Source of the DNA: Bacillota bacterium | GTDB taxonomy: Bacteria > Bacillota > Clostridia > Lachnospirales > CAG-274 | NCBI GenBank assembly: GCA_017460805.1 | Contig: JAFUAF010000010.1 | Span: 124,001-188,000 of the forward strand | DNA length: 64,000 nt | Direction of reading: 5' to 3' | Shown here: positions 24,486 to 33,292 of the stretch, one piece after another | Position numbering within the stretch: the first letter of the stretch is position 1 | How the letters are laid out: the number at the start of each line of letters is the position of its first letter | Notes under the pieces: generated by a model | Databases searched by the model: none | What the model saw: only the letters and a program-made list of their open reading frames with translations | Told to the model about the DNA's origin: nothing | Program-made: the position numbers and the translations under genes

Positions 24486-24499
24486 AGTACTGCCTTTCT

Positions 24500-25402
24500 T
24501 TATATGACCGATCTTACGGTCTGGATAAACGCATCTCTCAGTTTGTTGGATGCGCTGTTGTTTTTGTAAGCGACAACAAGTGTCCAGCTGAATCCCTCGG
24601 AAATGCTGTAATATTTGGGCGGCTTAGCCAGACCCGAAAATCTTGCCGAGCTTTCGGGCACAAACGAAAATCCCGCACCGCTTGCGGACAGTCTTAACGC
24701 CGTGTCGATGCTTCCCGTTTCCATTACCACCTTCGGTCTTATGCCCGCACTTAAAAATGTGCTGTCGGATATTTGTCTTATGCGCTGTTCGGGGTGCATA
24801 AGTATAAAATTCTCGTCACGCAGATATTTAAGTTCTATCATAGGATATCCATCGCTGCCCGCAGGTTTCTCATAAGGCGAAACAAAATCGGGCGGAGCCG
24901 CAAGAAACAGTTTCTCCGATATAATAGGCTCATACGCAATGTTTTTGTTTTGTATGGGCAAATTCATCATACAAAGATCGACCTTGCCGTCCATCAGCAT
25001 ATTTTCAAGCTGAAATGATGTTGCCTCCGTTATATTGAGTTCTATACCCGGATATTTTTCCTTGAACACGGGCAGGACAACAGGCAGGGTATTCGATGCC
25101 TTGCTCGGCGTAAGGCCGAGATTGAGCCTGCCCGCCTTAAGCTGTGAGCTTTCCCTTATACGTCTGTTCAGGTTATCAAACATTTCAATAACTTTCAGCG
25201 CCGTTTCCACATACAGCTCGCCCTCGTAAGTAAGGGTAAGCGGCACGGTCGAGCGGTCAAATATCTCAAACCCAAGCTGATTTTCAAGCCTGCTGATATA
25301 TTGACTGAGCGAAGGCTGTGATATAAAAAGCCTTTTTGCCGCACGCGAAAAGTTCTTTTCTTCCATTACTGTAAGTACATATTCAAATTGTTTTAGATCC
25401 AT
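24500..25402 (-). CDS. LysR-family transcriptional regulator, 300 aa
   Basis: N-terminal winged helix-turn-helix (MDLKQFEYVLTVMEEKNFSRAA with RLFISQPSLSQYISRLE), a linker helix and a substrate-binding domain (~90-300) with LNLGLTPSKASNTLPVVLPVF. The start at 25402 follows GGGGAGGAAAGTGAAT; a longer in-frame reading has no support. LysR proteins usually control a divergent or neighbouring gene in response to a small ligand. Here the nearest candidates are the downstream exonuclease, or the decarboxylase operon upstream whose terminator abuts it. The target is not deducible. Confidence 0.9.
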   Translation of the reverse strand: MDLKQFEYVLTVMEEKNFSRAAKRLFISQPSLSQYISRLENQLGFEIFDRSTVPLTLTYEGELYVETALKVIEMFDNLNRRIRESSQLKAGRLNLGLTPSKASNTLPVVLPVFKEKYPGIELNITEATSFQLENMLMDGKVDLCMMNLPIQNKNIAYEPIISEKLFLAAPPDFVSPYEKPAGSDGYPMIELKYLRDENFILMHPEQRIRQISDSTFLSAGIRPKVVMETGSIDTALRLSASGAGFSFVPESSARFSGLAKPPKYYSISEGFSWTLVVAYKNNSASNKLRDAFIQTVRSVI

Positions 25403-25440
25403 ATTCACTTTCCTCCCCATTAACTCTTTTTCCATTATAC

Positions 25441-25470
25441 AACAAAAGCGCCCATGTTTCAATAGGCGCT
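25441..25470 (-). terminator. Terminator after nth and the decarboxylase operon
   Basis: AGCGCC/GGCGCT hairpin (25447-25470), followed by a short T-rich run on the minus strand. Confidence 0.7.
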
Positions 25471-25483
25471 AATGTATTTTTAT

Positions 25484-26119
25484 TTATTTTCCCGTATAAT
25501 TTTTACAACAGACATTAAGACAGCAGTTTTCGCAGTCGGGGCGTCTTGCCTTGCAGACCGTTCTGCCGTGGGCTATGACCTGGGTATTGTACCTGCCCCA
25601 ATGTTCTTTCGGGAACAGCTTCATAAGCTCAAATTCTATTTTTACGGGGTCTTCTTCCTTTACAAGGCCAAGCAGATTGCTGACGCGCTTTACATGAGTA
25701 TCCACCACTATACTGGGAATATGAAAAATATGCGTGCGCACAACATTTGCCGTTTTTCGCCCTACACCCGCAAGGGAAGTAAGGCTTTCTATATCGCTTG
25801 GCATAACGCCGCCGTACTGCGTAAGCAGCTGACCCGCCGCCGCGATTATATTCTTTGCCTTATTGTGATAAAAACCCGTGGAACGTATATCCTGTTCCAA
25901 TTCCTCAAGGTCTGCCTGTGCAAAATCTTCAAGTGAAATGTATTTTTTATACAAGTCCTCCGTGACCATGTTTACACGGTCGTCCGTACATTGTGCTGAC
26001 ATTATCGTCGCAAACAGAAGCTGCCAGTCGTTCTCATAGTGAAGATAGCACTTATCCTCCGTCGGATAATACTCGTCAAGCAGCGCAAGGACTGTTTTTA
26101 CTCTTTCGCTTTTTCTCAT
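25484..26119 (-). CDS. nth: Endonuclease III, 211 aa
   Basis: DNA glycosylase/AP lyase for oxidised pyrimidines. A helix-hairpin-helix motif is SLAGVGRKTANVV, the catalytic Asp lies in VVDTHVKRVSNLLGL, and the Lys region is IMSAQCTDDRVN. The C-terminal [4Fe-4S] loop is Cys-x6-Cys-x2-Cys-x5-Cys (CKARRPDCENCCLNVCC). Length is normal. Its ATG overlaps the upstream carboxyltransferase stop as ATGA, so a DNA-repair gene is translationally coupled to the tail of the decarboxylase operon. Confidence 0.96.
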   Translation of the reverse strand: MRKSERVKTVLALLDEYYPTEDKCYLHYENDWQLLFATIMSAQCTDDRVNMVTEDLYKKYISLEDFAQADLEELEQDIRSTGFYHNKAKNIIAAAGQLLTQYGGVMPSDIESLTSLAGVGRKTANVVRTHIFHIPSIVVDTHVKRVSNLLGLVKEEDPVKIEFELMKLFPKEHWGRYNTQVIAHGRTVCKARRPDCENCCLNVCCKNYTGK

Positions 26120-27507
26120 ATCGGATAAATGCCGTCACCTGTCGCAAGCGAGGGGTCTACCCCGTATTTCTGCGCCTGACGGAACTTGAAATAATCCATT
26201 GCCTGCTGCGGGAAAAGACCGTAGCTCAATACGTCCTCTTCGCTTTCGGCATAGTCCTTTATTTCCTCGCGCACCTTGGGAAGCATAGGTTCCAAAAGGT
26301 CTGCGGGGCGGCAGGTGATAGGCTCTTCATCGCCTATTATCTTCTTTCTTATCTCATCCGAAATTTTTACTGGTGTCTTGCCGTACATACCGCGCACAAG
26401 GTCTTTTGACTCCTTGGGCACCATTTTATATCTTTCGCCCATAAGTACGTTCAAAACAGCCTGTGTGCCGACTATCTGGCTTGACGGCGTAACAAGCGGA
26501 GGATAACCCATATCCGCCCTTACGCGCGGTATCTCTTTCAATACCTCGTCATACTTGTCCTCGGCATTTGCGTTTTTAAGCTGACTTACCAGGTTTGAAA
26601 GCATACCGCCCGGAACCTGATACATAAGTGTAGCTATATCAACAGCAAGTACCTTGGGACTTAAAAGACCCGATTCAAGCGCCTTTTCACGCAAAGGCTT
26701 GAAGTAGTCGCCTATTTCTTTAAGTGTGTTTTCGTCAATGCCCGTGTCGTATTCCGTGCCCTTTAAAGCGGCTATCATAACTTCTGTTGCAGGCTGCGCC
26801 GTACCCATGCTCAAAGGCGACATATCTGTGTCGATTATATCCGCACCCGCTTCTATAGCCTTTAAATAGGTCATGGAAGCCACACCGCTCGTGTAATGGC
26901 TGTGTATCTCAATAGGCACTTTTACGACCTCTTTAAGCGCCTTTACAAGGTCGTAAGCCGCCTTTGGAAGAAGCAGACCCGCCATATCCTTTATACAGAT
27001 AGAATCCGCGCCCAGATTCTGATAGTCCTTTGCAAGCTGTACATAGTAGTCAAGTGTATGTACATCACTTAAAGTATAGCTGATAGCAAGCTGAGCGTGT
27101 GCATCCTCTGCCTTTGTTGCCTTTACTGCCGTTTCAAGGTTTCGGGCATCGTTGAGCGCATCGAATATCCTGATTATGTCGATACCGTTTTCAATGCTTT
27201 TTCTTACAAAGGTATCAACTATATCGTCGGGATAGTTTTTATAGCCAAGAATATTCTGTCCTCTTAAAAGCATCTGAAGCTTTGTGTGCTTTAATGCAGA
27301 ACGGAAAGCACGAAGTCTTTCCCACGGGTCTTCGCGAAGATAGCGCAGGCAGCTGTCAAAAGTCGCACCACCCCACACTTCCATTGCATGAAAGCCCGCC
27401 GTATCCATTTTTTCAAGTATCGGCTGCATTTCCTCTATGCGCATACGTGTTGCGATAAGGGACTGCTGGCCGTCACGAAGTGTACAGTCACAAATTTTTA
27501 TTGCCAT
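26116..27507 (-). CDS. oadA: Biotin-dependent carboxyltransferase, OadA/5S type, 463 aa
   Basis: TIM-barrel carboxyltransferase (pyruvate/oxaloacetate type). It carries DCTLRDGQQSLIATRM, GHAMEVWGGATF-like AMEVWGGATFDS, the metal-site IEIHSHYTSG, the biotin-reactive lysine region ICIKDMAGLL and the C-terminal VPGGMLSNL. It has no biotinyl domain of its own; the carrier is the separate 125-aa protein in this operon. It would transfer CO2 between oxaloacetate/pyruvate and biotin. The operon also has a second, acyl-CoA-type carboxyltransferase (29586-30962). Start preceded by ACGGAGGTATTTTAA. Confidence 0.9.
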   Translation of the reverse strand: MAIKICDCTLRDGQQSLIATRMRIEEMQPILEKMDTAGFHAMEVWGGATFDSCLRYLREDPWERLRAFRSALKHTKLQMLLRGQNILGYKNYPDDIVDTFVRKSIENGIDIIRIFDALNDARNLETAVKATKAEDAHAQLAISYTLSDVHTLDYYVQLAKDYQNLGADSICIKDMAGLLLPKAAYDLVKALKEVVKVPIEIHSHYTSGVASMTYLKAIEAGADIIDTDMSPLSMGTAQPATEVMIAALKGTEYDTGIDENTLKEIGDYFKPLREKALESGLLSPKVLAVDIATLMYQVPGGMLSNLVSQLKNANAEDKYDEVLKEIPRVRADMGYPPLVTPSSQIVGTQAVLNVLMGERYKMVPKESKDLVRGMYGKTPVKISDEIRKKIIGDEEPITCRPADLLEPMLPKVREEIKDYAESEEDVLSYGLFPQQAMDYFKFRQAQKYGVDPSLATGDGIYPI

Positions 27508-27526
27508 TTAAAATACCTCCGTTATA

Positions 27527-28792
27527 TTATCTGTAAAGCGACAGGAATATACCCGAAGCAACCGCCGAGCCGATAACACCCGCAACATTGGGACCCATAG
27601 CGTGCATAAGCAGATAATTGCTTGGATTTTCTTCCTTGCCGACGTTTTGCGCAACTCTTGCCGCCATGGGAACAGCGGAAACGCCCGCCGCACCGATAAG
27701 CGGATTTATCTTGCCGCCGCTTAATTTGCACATTATCTTGCCGAAAATAACGCCGAATGCCGTTGAAAAAGCAAAGGCAGCAAGACCGAGCGCAAGTATT
27801 TTAAGCGTTTCGGGCACAAGAAATTCATCTGCGCGTGTTGTAGCACCTACACTTATACCGATAAAAATGCTTATAATATACATAAGCGACTCACTTGCAT
27901 GGTGAGCAAGCTTTTCGGTAACACCCGATTCTCTTAAAAGATTACCGAGCATAAGCATACCGATAAGGGATGCCGTATCGGGAAGTATAAGTATTACGAC
28001 CGTAGCCGTGATTATCGGGAAAAGAATTTTTTCGCGTTTGGAGACGGGACGAAGCTGCTCCATTTTTATCGCGCGTTCTTCTTTTGTTGTCAAAAGGCGC
28101 ATGATAGGCGGCTGAATAATAGGTATCAGCGCCATATAGCTGTATGCCGCCACCGTAACTCTTGCAAGAAGATGCGGAGCAAGCTGTGTTGTTGTAAAAA
28201 TAGCCGTAGGTCCGTCTGCACCGCCGATGATGCCGATAGAAGCCGCTTCCTCAAATGAAAATCCAAGTGCCAGCGCACCGAGGAAAGCCGCAAATATACC
28301 AAACTGTGCCGCAGCCCCAAGAAGAAGGCTCTTGGGATTGGCGATAAGCGGGCCGAAGTCTGTCAATGCACCAACGCCCATAAAGATAAGGGGCGGGAAG
28401 ATACCCAGCTCGTCACCCTGGAAGATATACCACAGCAGACCGCCGTTTGCTTCTGTCGATCTTCGCATTTCCTCCGAGGCGTAATGTGCGGTTATCTGAT
28501 ATGTAGTCTGCATCGGGCCGAAAATTGTATTTTTAAGGCCTATAATATCAAAAACAGGTGTTTTCGGTGCTTCCATAACGCCGCTTATGGGCAGGTTTGC
28601 CAGCAGCATACCAAAAGCTATCGGCAAAAGCAGCAGGGGCTCAAATTTCTTTGCTATTGCGAGATACAAAAGGAAAAACGCAATAAATATCATTACAAGA
28701 AATTTCCAGCCGTCCGGCTCAAAAAACTGCGCAAAGCCCGAATGTAACACAAAATCCATCAGGCTGTCCTGTATTTTTTGTCCTATAGTCAT
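27527..28792 (-). CDS. oadB: Na+-translocating decarboxylase beta subunit, 421 aa
   Basis: Very hydrophobic integral membrane subunit that couples decarboxylation of carboxybiotin to Na+ export. Signatures of OadB/MmdB/GcdB are IFMGVGALTDFGPLIANP, AASIGIIGGADGPTAIF, GNLLRESGV and GAAGVSAVPMAARVAQ near the end. Length is typical. It lies between the carrier protein and OadA genes, all on the same strand with short gaps. It is the defining component showing that this is an energy-conserving decarboxylase rather than only a soluble transcarboxylase. Confidence 0.94.
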   Translation of the reverse strand: MTIGQKIQDSLMDFVLHSGFAQFFEPDGWKFLVMIFIAFFLLYLAIAKKFEPLLLLPIAFGMLLANLPISGVMEAPKTPVFDIIGLKNTIFGPMQTTYQITAHYASEEMRRSTEANGGLLWYIFQGDELGIFPPLIFMGVGALTDFGPLIANPKSLLLGAAAQFGIFAAFLGALALGFSFEEAASIGIIGGADGPTAIFTTTQLAPHLLARVTVAAYSYMALIPIIQPPIMRLLTTKEERAIKMEQLRPVSKREKILFPIITATVVILILPDTASLIGMLMLGNLLRESGVTEKLAHHASESLMYIISIFIGISVGATTRADEFLVPETLKILALGLAAFAFSTAFGVIFGKIMCKLSGGKINPLIGAAGVSAVPMAARVAQNVGKEENPSNYLLMHAMGPNVAGVIGSAVASGIFLSLYR

Positions 28793-28804
28793 ACGATGAC
28801 CCCC

Positions 28805-29182
28805 TTATCCCACTGTGATAAGTGTGTCGCCGCTTGCCACCGTCTGTCCTTTTGTAACGTTTATTCCCGTTACCTTGCCCGCAACAGAAGTGATTATCTC
28901 GTTTTCCATTTTCATGGCTTCAAGGATTATCACTACCTGATTTTCCTTTACGCTGTCGCCCACATTTACCTTTATATCAAGGATATTTCCGGGCATGGGC
29001 GCTGTTACGGGTGTACCGCTGCCCGATGCTGCGGGTGCGGGTGCAGGTGCTGCCGCAGGAGCAGGCGCAGGTGCTGCCGACTGTACGGGTGCGGCTGTGG
29101 GTGCGGGTGCAGCTCCGCCGCTTGTTTCCTCGACTTGAACATCATATACTGTACCGTTTACGGTAATTCTGTAGCTTTTCAT
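28805..29182 (-). CDS. Biotin carboxyl carrier subunit, 125 aa
   Basis: N-terminal ~20 residues (SYRITVNGTVYDVQVEE) are followed by an Ala/Pro linker (~25-55) and a C-terminal biotinyl domain with the biotinylation site EAMKMEN, preceded by VTAPMPGNILDIKVNVGD. The carrier shuttles CO2 between carboxyltransferase and the membrane beta subunit. One carrier serves two carboxyltransferases in this operon. It needs biotin, which links it to the BirA-controlled bioBY. Confidence 0.95.
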   Translation of the reverse strand: MKSYRITVNGTVYDVQVEETSGGAAPAPTAAPVQSAAPAPAPAAAPAPAPAASGSGTPVTAPMPGNILDIKVNVGDSVKENQVVIILEAMKMENEIITSVAGKVTGINVTKGQTVASGDTLITVG

Positions 29183-29209
29183 ACTCTGATTTCTCCCTAT
29201 AAAAATTTA

Positions 29210-29572
29210 TCAAAACCCATTGTTTTGCAATGCTTCCGTGTTCCACGCATTTACGCGGCGGATACTCTTTACGACCAAGCCGTCCGTGCCCTCTGTTTCG
29301 GTGCCGTTTTCGGCCTGCATAGCCATAATGGCCGCCGTAATAACAGCCGCCAGCTGTGTATCGTCAACAAGGTTTTCCTGTGTCTGCTGTACTGGCTGTG
29401 CGGGTGCGGTTTCTTGTGTTTCTTCAGTAGTTTTCGCCTCGCCGCGCTTTGCAACAAGGTTAAAAATACTGAGTATACCCATTATAACAAGCAGCACCGT
29501 AAACACGATTATAAAGCCCATAAGAGACATCGCAAGACCCTCAAACAGCTTGTCTGCCATAGTCATTTCCAT
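29210..29572 (-). CDS. OadG-family small membrane subunit, 120 aa
   Basis: A single N-terminal transmembrane helix (~15-38, LMGFIIVFTVLLVIMGILSIF) is followed by a charged, Thr/Gln-rich linker and a C-terminal segment (DTQLAAVITAAIMAMQAENG ... VKSIRRVNAWNTE). This is the layout of OadG/MmdD subunits, which anchor and assemble the carboxyltransferase on the beta subunit. Start preceded by AGAGGTGGATTTTT. It lies between the acyl-CoA-type carboxyltransferase and the carrier. Confidence 0.88.
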   Translation of the reverse strand: MEMTMADKLFEGLAMSLMGFIIVFTVLLVIMGILSIFNLVAKRGEAKTTEETQETAPAQPVQQTQENLVDDTQLAAVITAAIMAMQAENGTETEGTDGLVVKSIRRVNAWNTEALQNNGF

Positions 29573-29585
29573 AAAAATCCACCTC

Positions 29586-30962
29586 TCAGAACTCTATGCT
29601 TGAATGTTTCCTTGCGGATTTATTCTCGCGCTTGGTCATAAGCATCTCCAGTGCCACTATAATACGCTTTCTTGTATTTGACGGCACTATCAGGCTGTCC
29701 ACATAACCCATGCCCTCAACATTGTATGGGCTTGAAAGTGCATCGTAATCCTCGGAAGATGTTCCCGTTATCTTTGTATATGCCTTTTTCTCCATAAGCG
29801 CAACACACGCCGACGGCCACGCATATACGATATCGGCACCGATATGTTTGCTGTTCATCAGCATATACGAATTTCCGATAGCGTTTCTTATAATAATGTT
29901 TATCTTAGGCACAGTAGCGTTTGCAAAACTGTAGATAAGCTTTGCGCCGTACTTTTCTATGCCGTTGAGTTCCTCGCTGAGCTTTCTTTCATAGCCCGCA
30001 ACATCCGTAAGCGTTACTATCGGGATATTGAACGCATCGCAGATATTTACAAACTCGCCCGCCTTTAAAGTCGCGGTTATGTTCATAAGGCCGTTGTTAG
30101 CGATAACCCCCGCCGTCATACCGTCAAGACGGATAAAGCCTTCTATCATATTTGTCGAATACTCACCGTGTATCTCAAAAAACTCGCCGTTGTCGGCAAT
30201 GGAGCTTATAAGATACTTCATATCTATCGGCGATTCATTATCCTCGGGCAGGAATTCGTTAAGACGGTTATCTATACGGTTGATGTCGTCCGTAGGCTGC
30301 GCCATAGGTATCTCAAGATTGTTTTCTGGAAGATATGCAAGCAGCTTTCTTGCAAGCTCAAAGCACTCTTCTTCCGTTTCGCCCACCATGTGTACAAGAC
30401 CCGTTTTTTCGGCGTGTCTGCTCGCATTAAGGTCTGTGGGAGCATTTGCCTTGCCCTCAAGACCCGAAAATACCGACGGGCTTTGCATAAACAAGGTGCT
30501 GTTTGTCTTTGTCATTATAACAAAATCCGCAAGCACGGGAATAAAACTGCCCATACCCATACAATCGCCCGCAATAACGGAGATCTGCGGGATAACACCG
30601 CTTGCCTCGGTCTGCATTTTCATTATTATGCCGAACGCTTCAAGTGTGTCAAGACCCTCTGTCATATCCACACCCTTGCTGTCCATGATACCAACAACGG
30701 GATTGCCCATTTTTATAGCCAGACTGTAAAGATTGGCTATTTTGGTCGCGTGCGCCACATTTACCGCGCCGTCCTGTGAAAAGGCGTACACAAGTGCGCC
30801 GTTTATCGTGCCGTAGCCCGTTACAACACCCGCATCGGTATTATGCGCGCCGATCTCGACAAAACTGTTTTCGTCAAAAAGCTTGTCCAGACGAAGCCTC
30901 TCCTTGGAGTGCTTTTCCTGTCTGCGCGCTATAAGCTCGTTGACTTTGTCGATTCTGCTCAT
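29586..30962 (-). CDS. Acyl-CoA carboxyltransferase / methylmalonyl-CoA decarboxylase alpha-like subunit, 458 aa
   Basis: Crotonase-fold carboxyltransferase (two tandem domains). Typical parts are ARRQEKHSKERLRLDKLFDE, DGAVNVAHATKIANLY, the C-terminal TLTDVAGYERKLSEELNG and IIRNAIGNSYMLMNSKHIGAD. Family members use methylmalonyl-, glutaconyl- or propionyl-CoA. It is shorter than the ~510-residue MmdA and somewhat diverged at the N-terminal active site, so the substrate is uncertain. I chose the ATG at 30962, which has GGGAGGAGG upstream. It is the first gene of the operon, behind a promoter at 31099-31127. Confidence 0.84.
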   Translation of the reverse strand: MSRIDKVNELIARRQEKHSKERLRLDKLFDENSFVEIGAHNTDAGVVTGYGTINGALVYAFSQDGAVNVAHATKIANLYSLAIKMGNPVVGIMDSKGVDMTEGLDTLEAFGIIMKMQTEASGVIPQISVIAGDCMGMGSFIPVLADFVIMTKTNSTLFMQSPSVFSGLEGKANAPTDLNASRHAEKTGLVHMVGETEEECFELARKLLAYLPENNLEIPMAQPTDDINRIDNRLNEFLPEDNESPIDMKYLISSIADNGEFFEIHGEYSTNMIEGFIRLDGMTAGVIANNGLMNITATLKAGEFVNICDAFNIPIVTLTDVAGYERKLSEELNGIEKYGAKLIYSFANATVPKINIIIRNAIGNSYMLMNSKHIGADIVYAWPSACVALMEKKAYTKITGTSSEDYDALSSPYNVEGMGYVDSLIVPSNTRKRIIVALEMLMTKRENKSARKHSSIEF

Positions 30963-31098
30963 AGATAAAATACCTCCTCCCAAAAGACACCTTTGTCCTT
31001 TGTATAATATGAAGAAAATTTGTAAAAAAATGTTTATATCACTAATTACTATTTTACTATAAATATGTGTTTTTTTATAATATTAAATTATTATACAT

Positions 31099-31127
31099 AT
31101 CATAACATAAAAATTATATTTTTGCAA
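31099..31127 (-). promoter_or_regulatory. Probable promoter of the Na+-decarboxylase operon
   Basis: Minus-strand TTGCAA (31127-31122), 17-nt spacer, TATGAT (31104-31099), followed by a ~130-base AT-rich leader. I see no riboswitch in the leader. Confidence 0.6.
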
Positions 31128-31157
31128 TAGATTATAGATTTTTTCATACTATAGATA

Positions 31158-31186
31158 CAAAAAGAGGCCGCAAAAAACAGCCTCTT
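31158..31186 (-). terminator. Terminator of the purine gene pair
   Basis: AAGAGGC/GCCTCTT stem (31162-31186) with a short T-run, just after the formyltransferase stop. Confidence 0.7.
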
Positions 31187-31193
31187 GATTTTT

Positions 31194-32369
31194 TTAGTGA
31201 TGGAAAAGTCTGATGCCCGTAAATGCCATAGCCATGCCGTATTTATTGCAGCTTTCTATAACAAGGTCGTCTCTTACAGAGCCTCCGGGCTGTGCGATAT
31301 ATTTTACACCGCTCTTCTTTGCGCGGTCAATATTGTCGCTGAACGGGAAGAACGCATCCGAGCCGAGTGCAACATCGGTCATTTTATCAAGCCATGCGCG
31401 TTTTTCCTCGCGTGTGAAAACAGCGGGCTTTTCGGTAAATACTCTCTGCCATGCACCCTCTGCAAGCAGGTCTTCGTATTCCTCGCCGATATATACGTCT
31501 ATAGCGTTATCCCTGTCGGGGCGCTTGATATCATCCTTGAAAGGAAGTTCAAGCACCTTGGGGCACTGACGCAAGAACCAGTTGTCGGCCTTGCTGCCCG
31601 CAAGACGTGTACAATGTACTCTCGACTGCTGACCTGCGCCTATACCGATAGCCTGACCGCCCTTTGCAAAGCAAACGGAGTTTGACTGGGTATATTTAAG
31701 TGTGATAAGCGCTATTTTAAGGTCTATCACAGCCTCTTTCGGCATATTTTTGTTTTCTGTAACGATATTTGACAATAACTCGTCGTCAATTTTAAGATTT
31801 TGTCTGCCCTGCTCGAAAGTAATGCCGTAGACCTGTTTTCTTTCAAGCTCCGCGGGAACGTATTTCTCGTCTATCTGAATCACGTTGTAATTGCCTTTTT
31901 TCTTCTGGCCCAAAAGTTCAAGTGCTTCGTCGGTAAAACCGGGAGCAATAACGCCGTCGGAGACCTCGCGGCGGATAAGCTGTGCAGTTGCCTTGTCGCA
32001 GACATCCGAAAGCGCGATAAAATCGCCGAAGCTGGACATTCTGTCCGCACCTCTTGCTCTTGCATAAGCACAGGCAAGCGGAGAAAGTTCCTCATCATCC
32101 ACCCAATATATTTTTCTTAAAGTCTCGTCAAGCGGAAGGCCGACAGCCGCACCCGCAGGCGAAACGTGCTTGAAGCTTGTTGCGGCGGGAAGACCCGTAG
32201 CCTCTTTTAATTCTTTTACAAGCTGCCAGCCGTTGAAAGCATCCAAAAAGTTGATGTAACCGGGCTTGCCCATAAGCACTTTGATAGGCAGTTCGCTTCC
32301 GTCTGCCATAAAAATTCTTGACGGCTTCTGATTTGGGTTGCAGCCGTATTTTAATTCAAGTTCGTTCAT
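31194..32369 (-). CDS. Stand-alone AICAR formyltransferase, 391 aa
   Basis: Transfers a formyl group to AICAR in the penultimate step of purine synthesis. The sequence matches the AICARFT domain of PurH: LKYGCNPNQKPSRI, GYINFLDAFNGWQLVKEL, ATSFKHVSPAGAAVG, the KYTQSNSVCFAKGGQAIGIGAGQQSR nucleotide region, and SDAFFPFSDNID with AQPGGSVRDD at the C-terminus. The N-terminal cyclohydrolase domain of ordinary bifunctional PurH is missing; that activity is supplied by the adjacent upstream gene. An AAGGAGAAGATC site sets the start. The two genes are 10 bases apart and share a promoter. Confidence 0.92.
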   Translation of the reverse strand: MNELELKYGCNPNQKPSRIFMADGSELPIKVLMGKPGYINFLDAFNGWQLVKELKEATGLPAATSFKHVSPAGAAVGLPLDETLRKIYWVDDEELSPLACAYARARGADRMSSFGDFIALSDVCDKATAQLIRREVSDGVIAPGFTDEALELLGQKKKGNYNVIQIDEKYVPAELERKQVYGITFEQGRQNLKIDDELLSNIVTENKNMPKEAVIDLKIALITLKYTQSNSVCFAKGGQAIGIGAGQQSRVHCTRLAGSKADNWFLRQCPKVLELPFKDDIKRPDRDNAIDVYIGEEYEDLLAEGAWQRVFTEKPAVFTREEKRAWLDKMTDVALGSDAFFPFSDNIDRAKKSGVKYIAQPGGSVRDDLVIESCNKYGMAMAFTGIRLFHH

Positions 32370-32379
32370 GATCTTCTCC

Positions 32380-33096
32380 TTATTTGTTTTTGTTGACTAT
32401 CCTTGACTCGTACTTGCCTGTTTCGATATCAATATATCTCACAAACAAAGATACCTTGTTGTCCTCGTTAAGGCTTGTCCATATCTCGTTTGTGAATGTG
32501 TCGATATCCATATCGGGGATATCCACCCACTTAGGCTCGCCCTCAAAACTTGGGAGCGGATTTTCGTTTCTTGCGTAAGTGTGGATAAAACGTCCCTCAC
32601 CTGCGATAGCGTTGCTGTATGCAAAGGTATAGCGGTTGCACGCGGCAGGATCGCCGTTTGCGCTTTTAAGAATAGACATAGCATAGCTGTAGCTGCCGTT
32701 TTCAACGTGCATTATACCCGAGATACGGGGTGTGAAATTCGGCGGATCGGGCTCAAACTCACGCACTCTTAAGGACTGCTCGAAAGTCTGCTGCTTGTCC
32801 ATTCCCTCGTATATTGTATCTGTCTGGTCGCCGTTTGTAACAATGGTCTTGTTGCCCAAAACTCTGACAGGCGCATAGATTATAAGGCTCGGATCCTCCA
32901 GTTTGGCTGGGTCGAAAGCCTGTGTCCTGATGCCCTCACCGTCCTCTACAAAAACACGGTTGCGGCTGTTCTCGCTTCTGCCCATTATAAAATAAGCCGT
33001 AACGGCCTTTTTGCCGTCCTTGCTTCTGCCGATAACAATACCTCTGCCGGGGTAAGTGTTTTGGCGCAGTTCCTCAAAAACAGAAAGTTTCTTCAT
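32380..33096 (-). CDS. purO: IMP cyclohydrolase (PurO type), 238 aa
   Basis: Closes the purine ring (FAICAR to IMP). Features of the PurO/COG3363 fold are NTYPGRGIVIGRS near the N-terminus, YFIMGRSENSRNR, and DPPNFTPRISGIMH with YSYAMSILKS. The family was first known from archaea and is unrelated to the PurH N-terminal domain. Start preceded by AAAGGAAAGATATTT. Upstream is a well-formed promoter (33148-33176). Forms a split-PurH pair with the formyltransferase gene. Confidence 0.88.
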   Translation of the reverse strand: MKKLSVFEELRQNTYPGRGIVIGRSKDGKKAVTAYFIMGRSENSRNRVFVEDGEGIRTQAFDPAKLEDPSLIIYAPVRVLGNKTIVTNGDQTDTIYEGMDKQQTFEQSLRVREFEPDPPNFTPRISGIMHVENGSYSYAMSILKSANGDPAACNRYTFAYSNAIAGEGRFIHTYARNENPLPSFEGEPKWVDIPDMDIDTFTNEIWTSLNEDNKVSLFVRYIDIETGKYESRIVNKNK

Positions 33097-33147
33097 AAAT
33101 ATCTTTCCTTTCTTGTAATACCCAATAGTTTATTTACATATATAAAA

Positions 33148-33176
33148 ATCATAACATTGACAGCAAAAAATGTCAA
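33148..33176 (-). promoter_or_regulatory. Promoter of the purO-AICAR formyltransferase pair
   Basis: Minus-strand TTGACA (33176-33171), 17 nt, TATGAT (33153-33148). Confidence 0.75.
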
Positions 33177-33225
33177 GGCATAACAGAATTTCCTGAAACA
33201 TTTTTGTAAAAATAATTTAATACTA

Positions 33226-33254
33226 TTGACTTATTTCGCCAAAAATGATAAAAT
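33226..33254 (+). promoter_or_regulatory. Promoter of the aldolase gene
   Basis: TTGACT (33226-33231), 17 nt, TAAAAT (33249-33254), divergent from the purine promoter. Confidence 0.7.
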
Positions 33255-33292
33255 TCTAAATATAATAAAAAATGCGAAGGGAGTTCATCATT

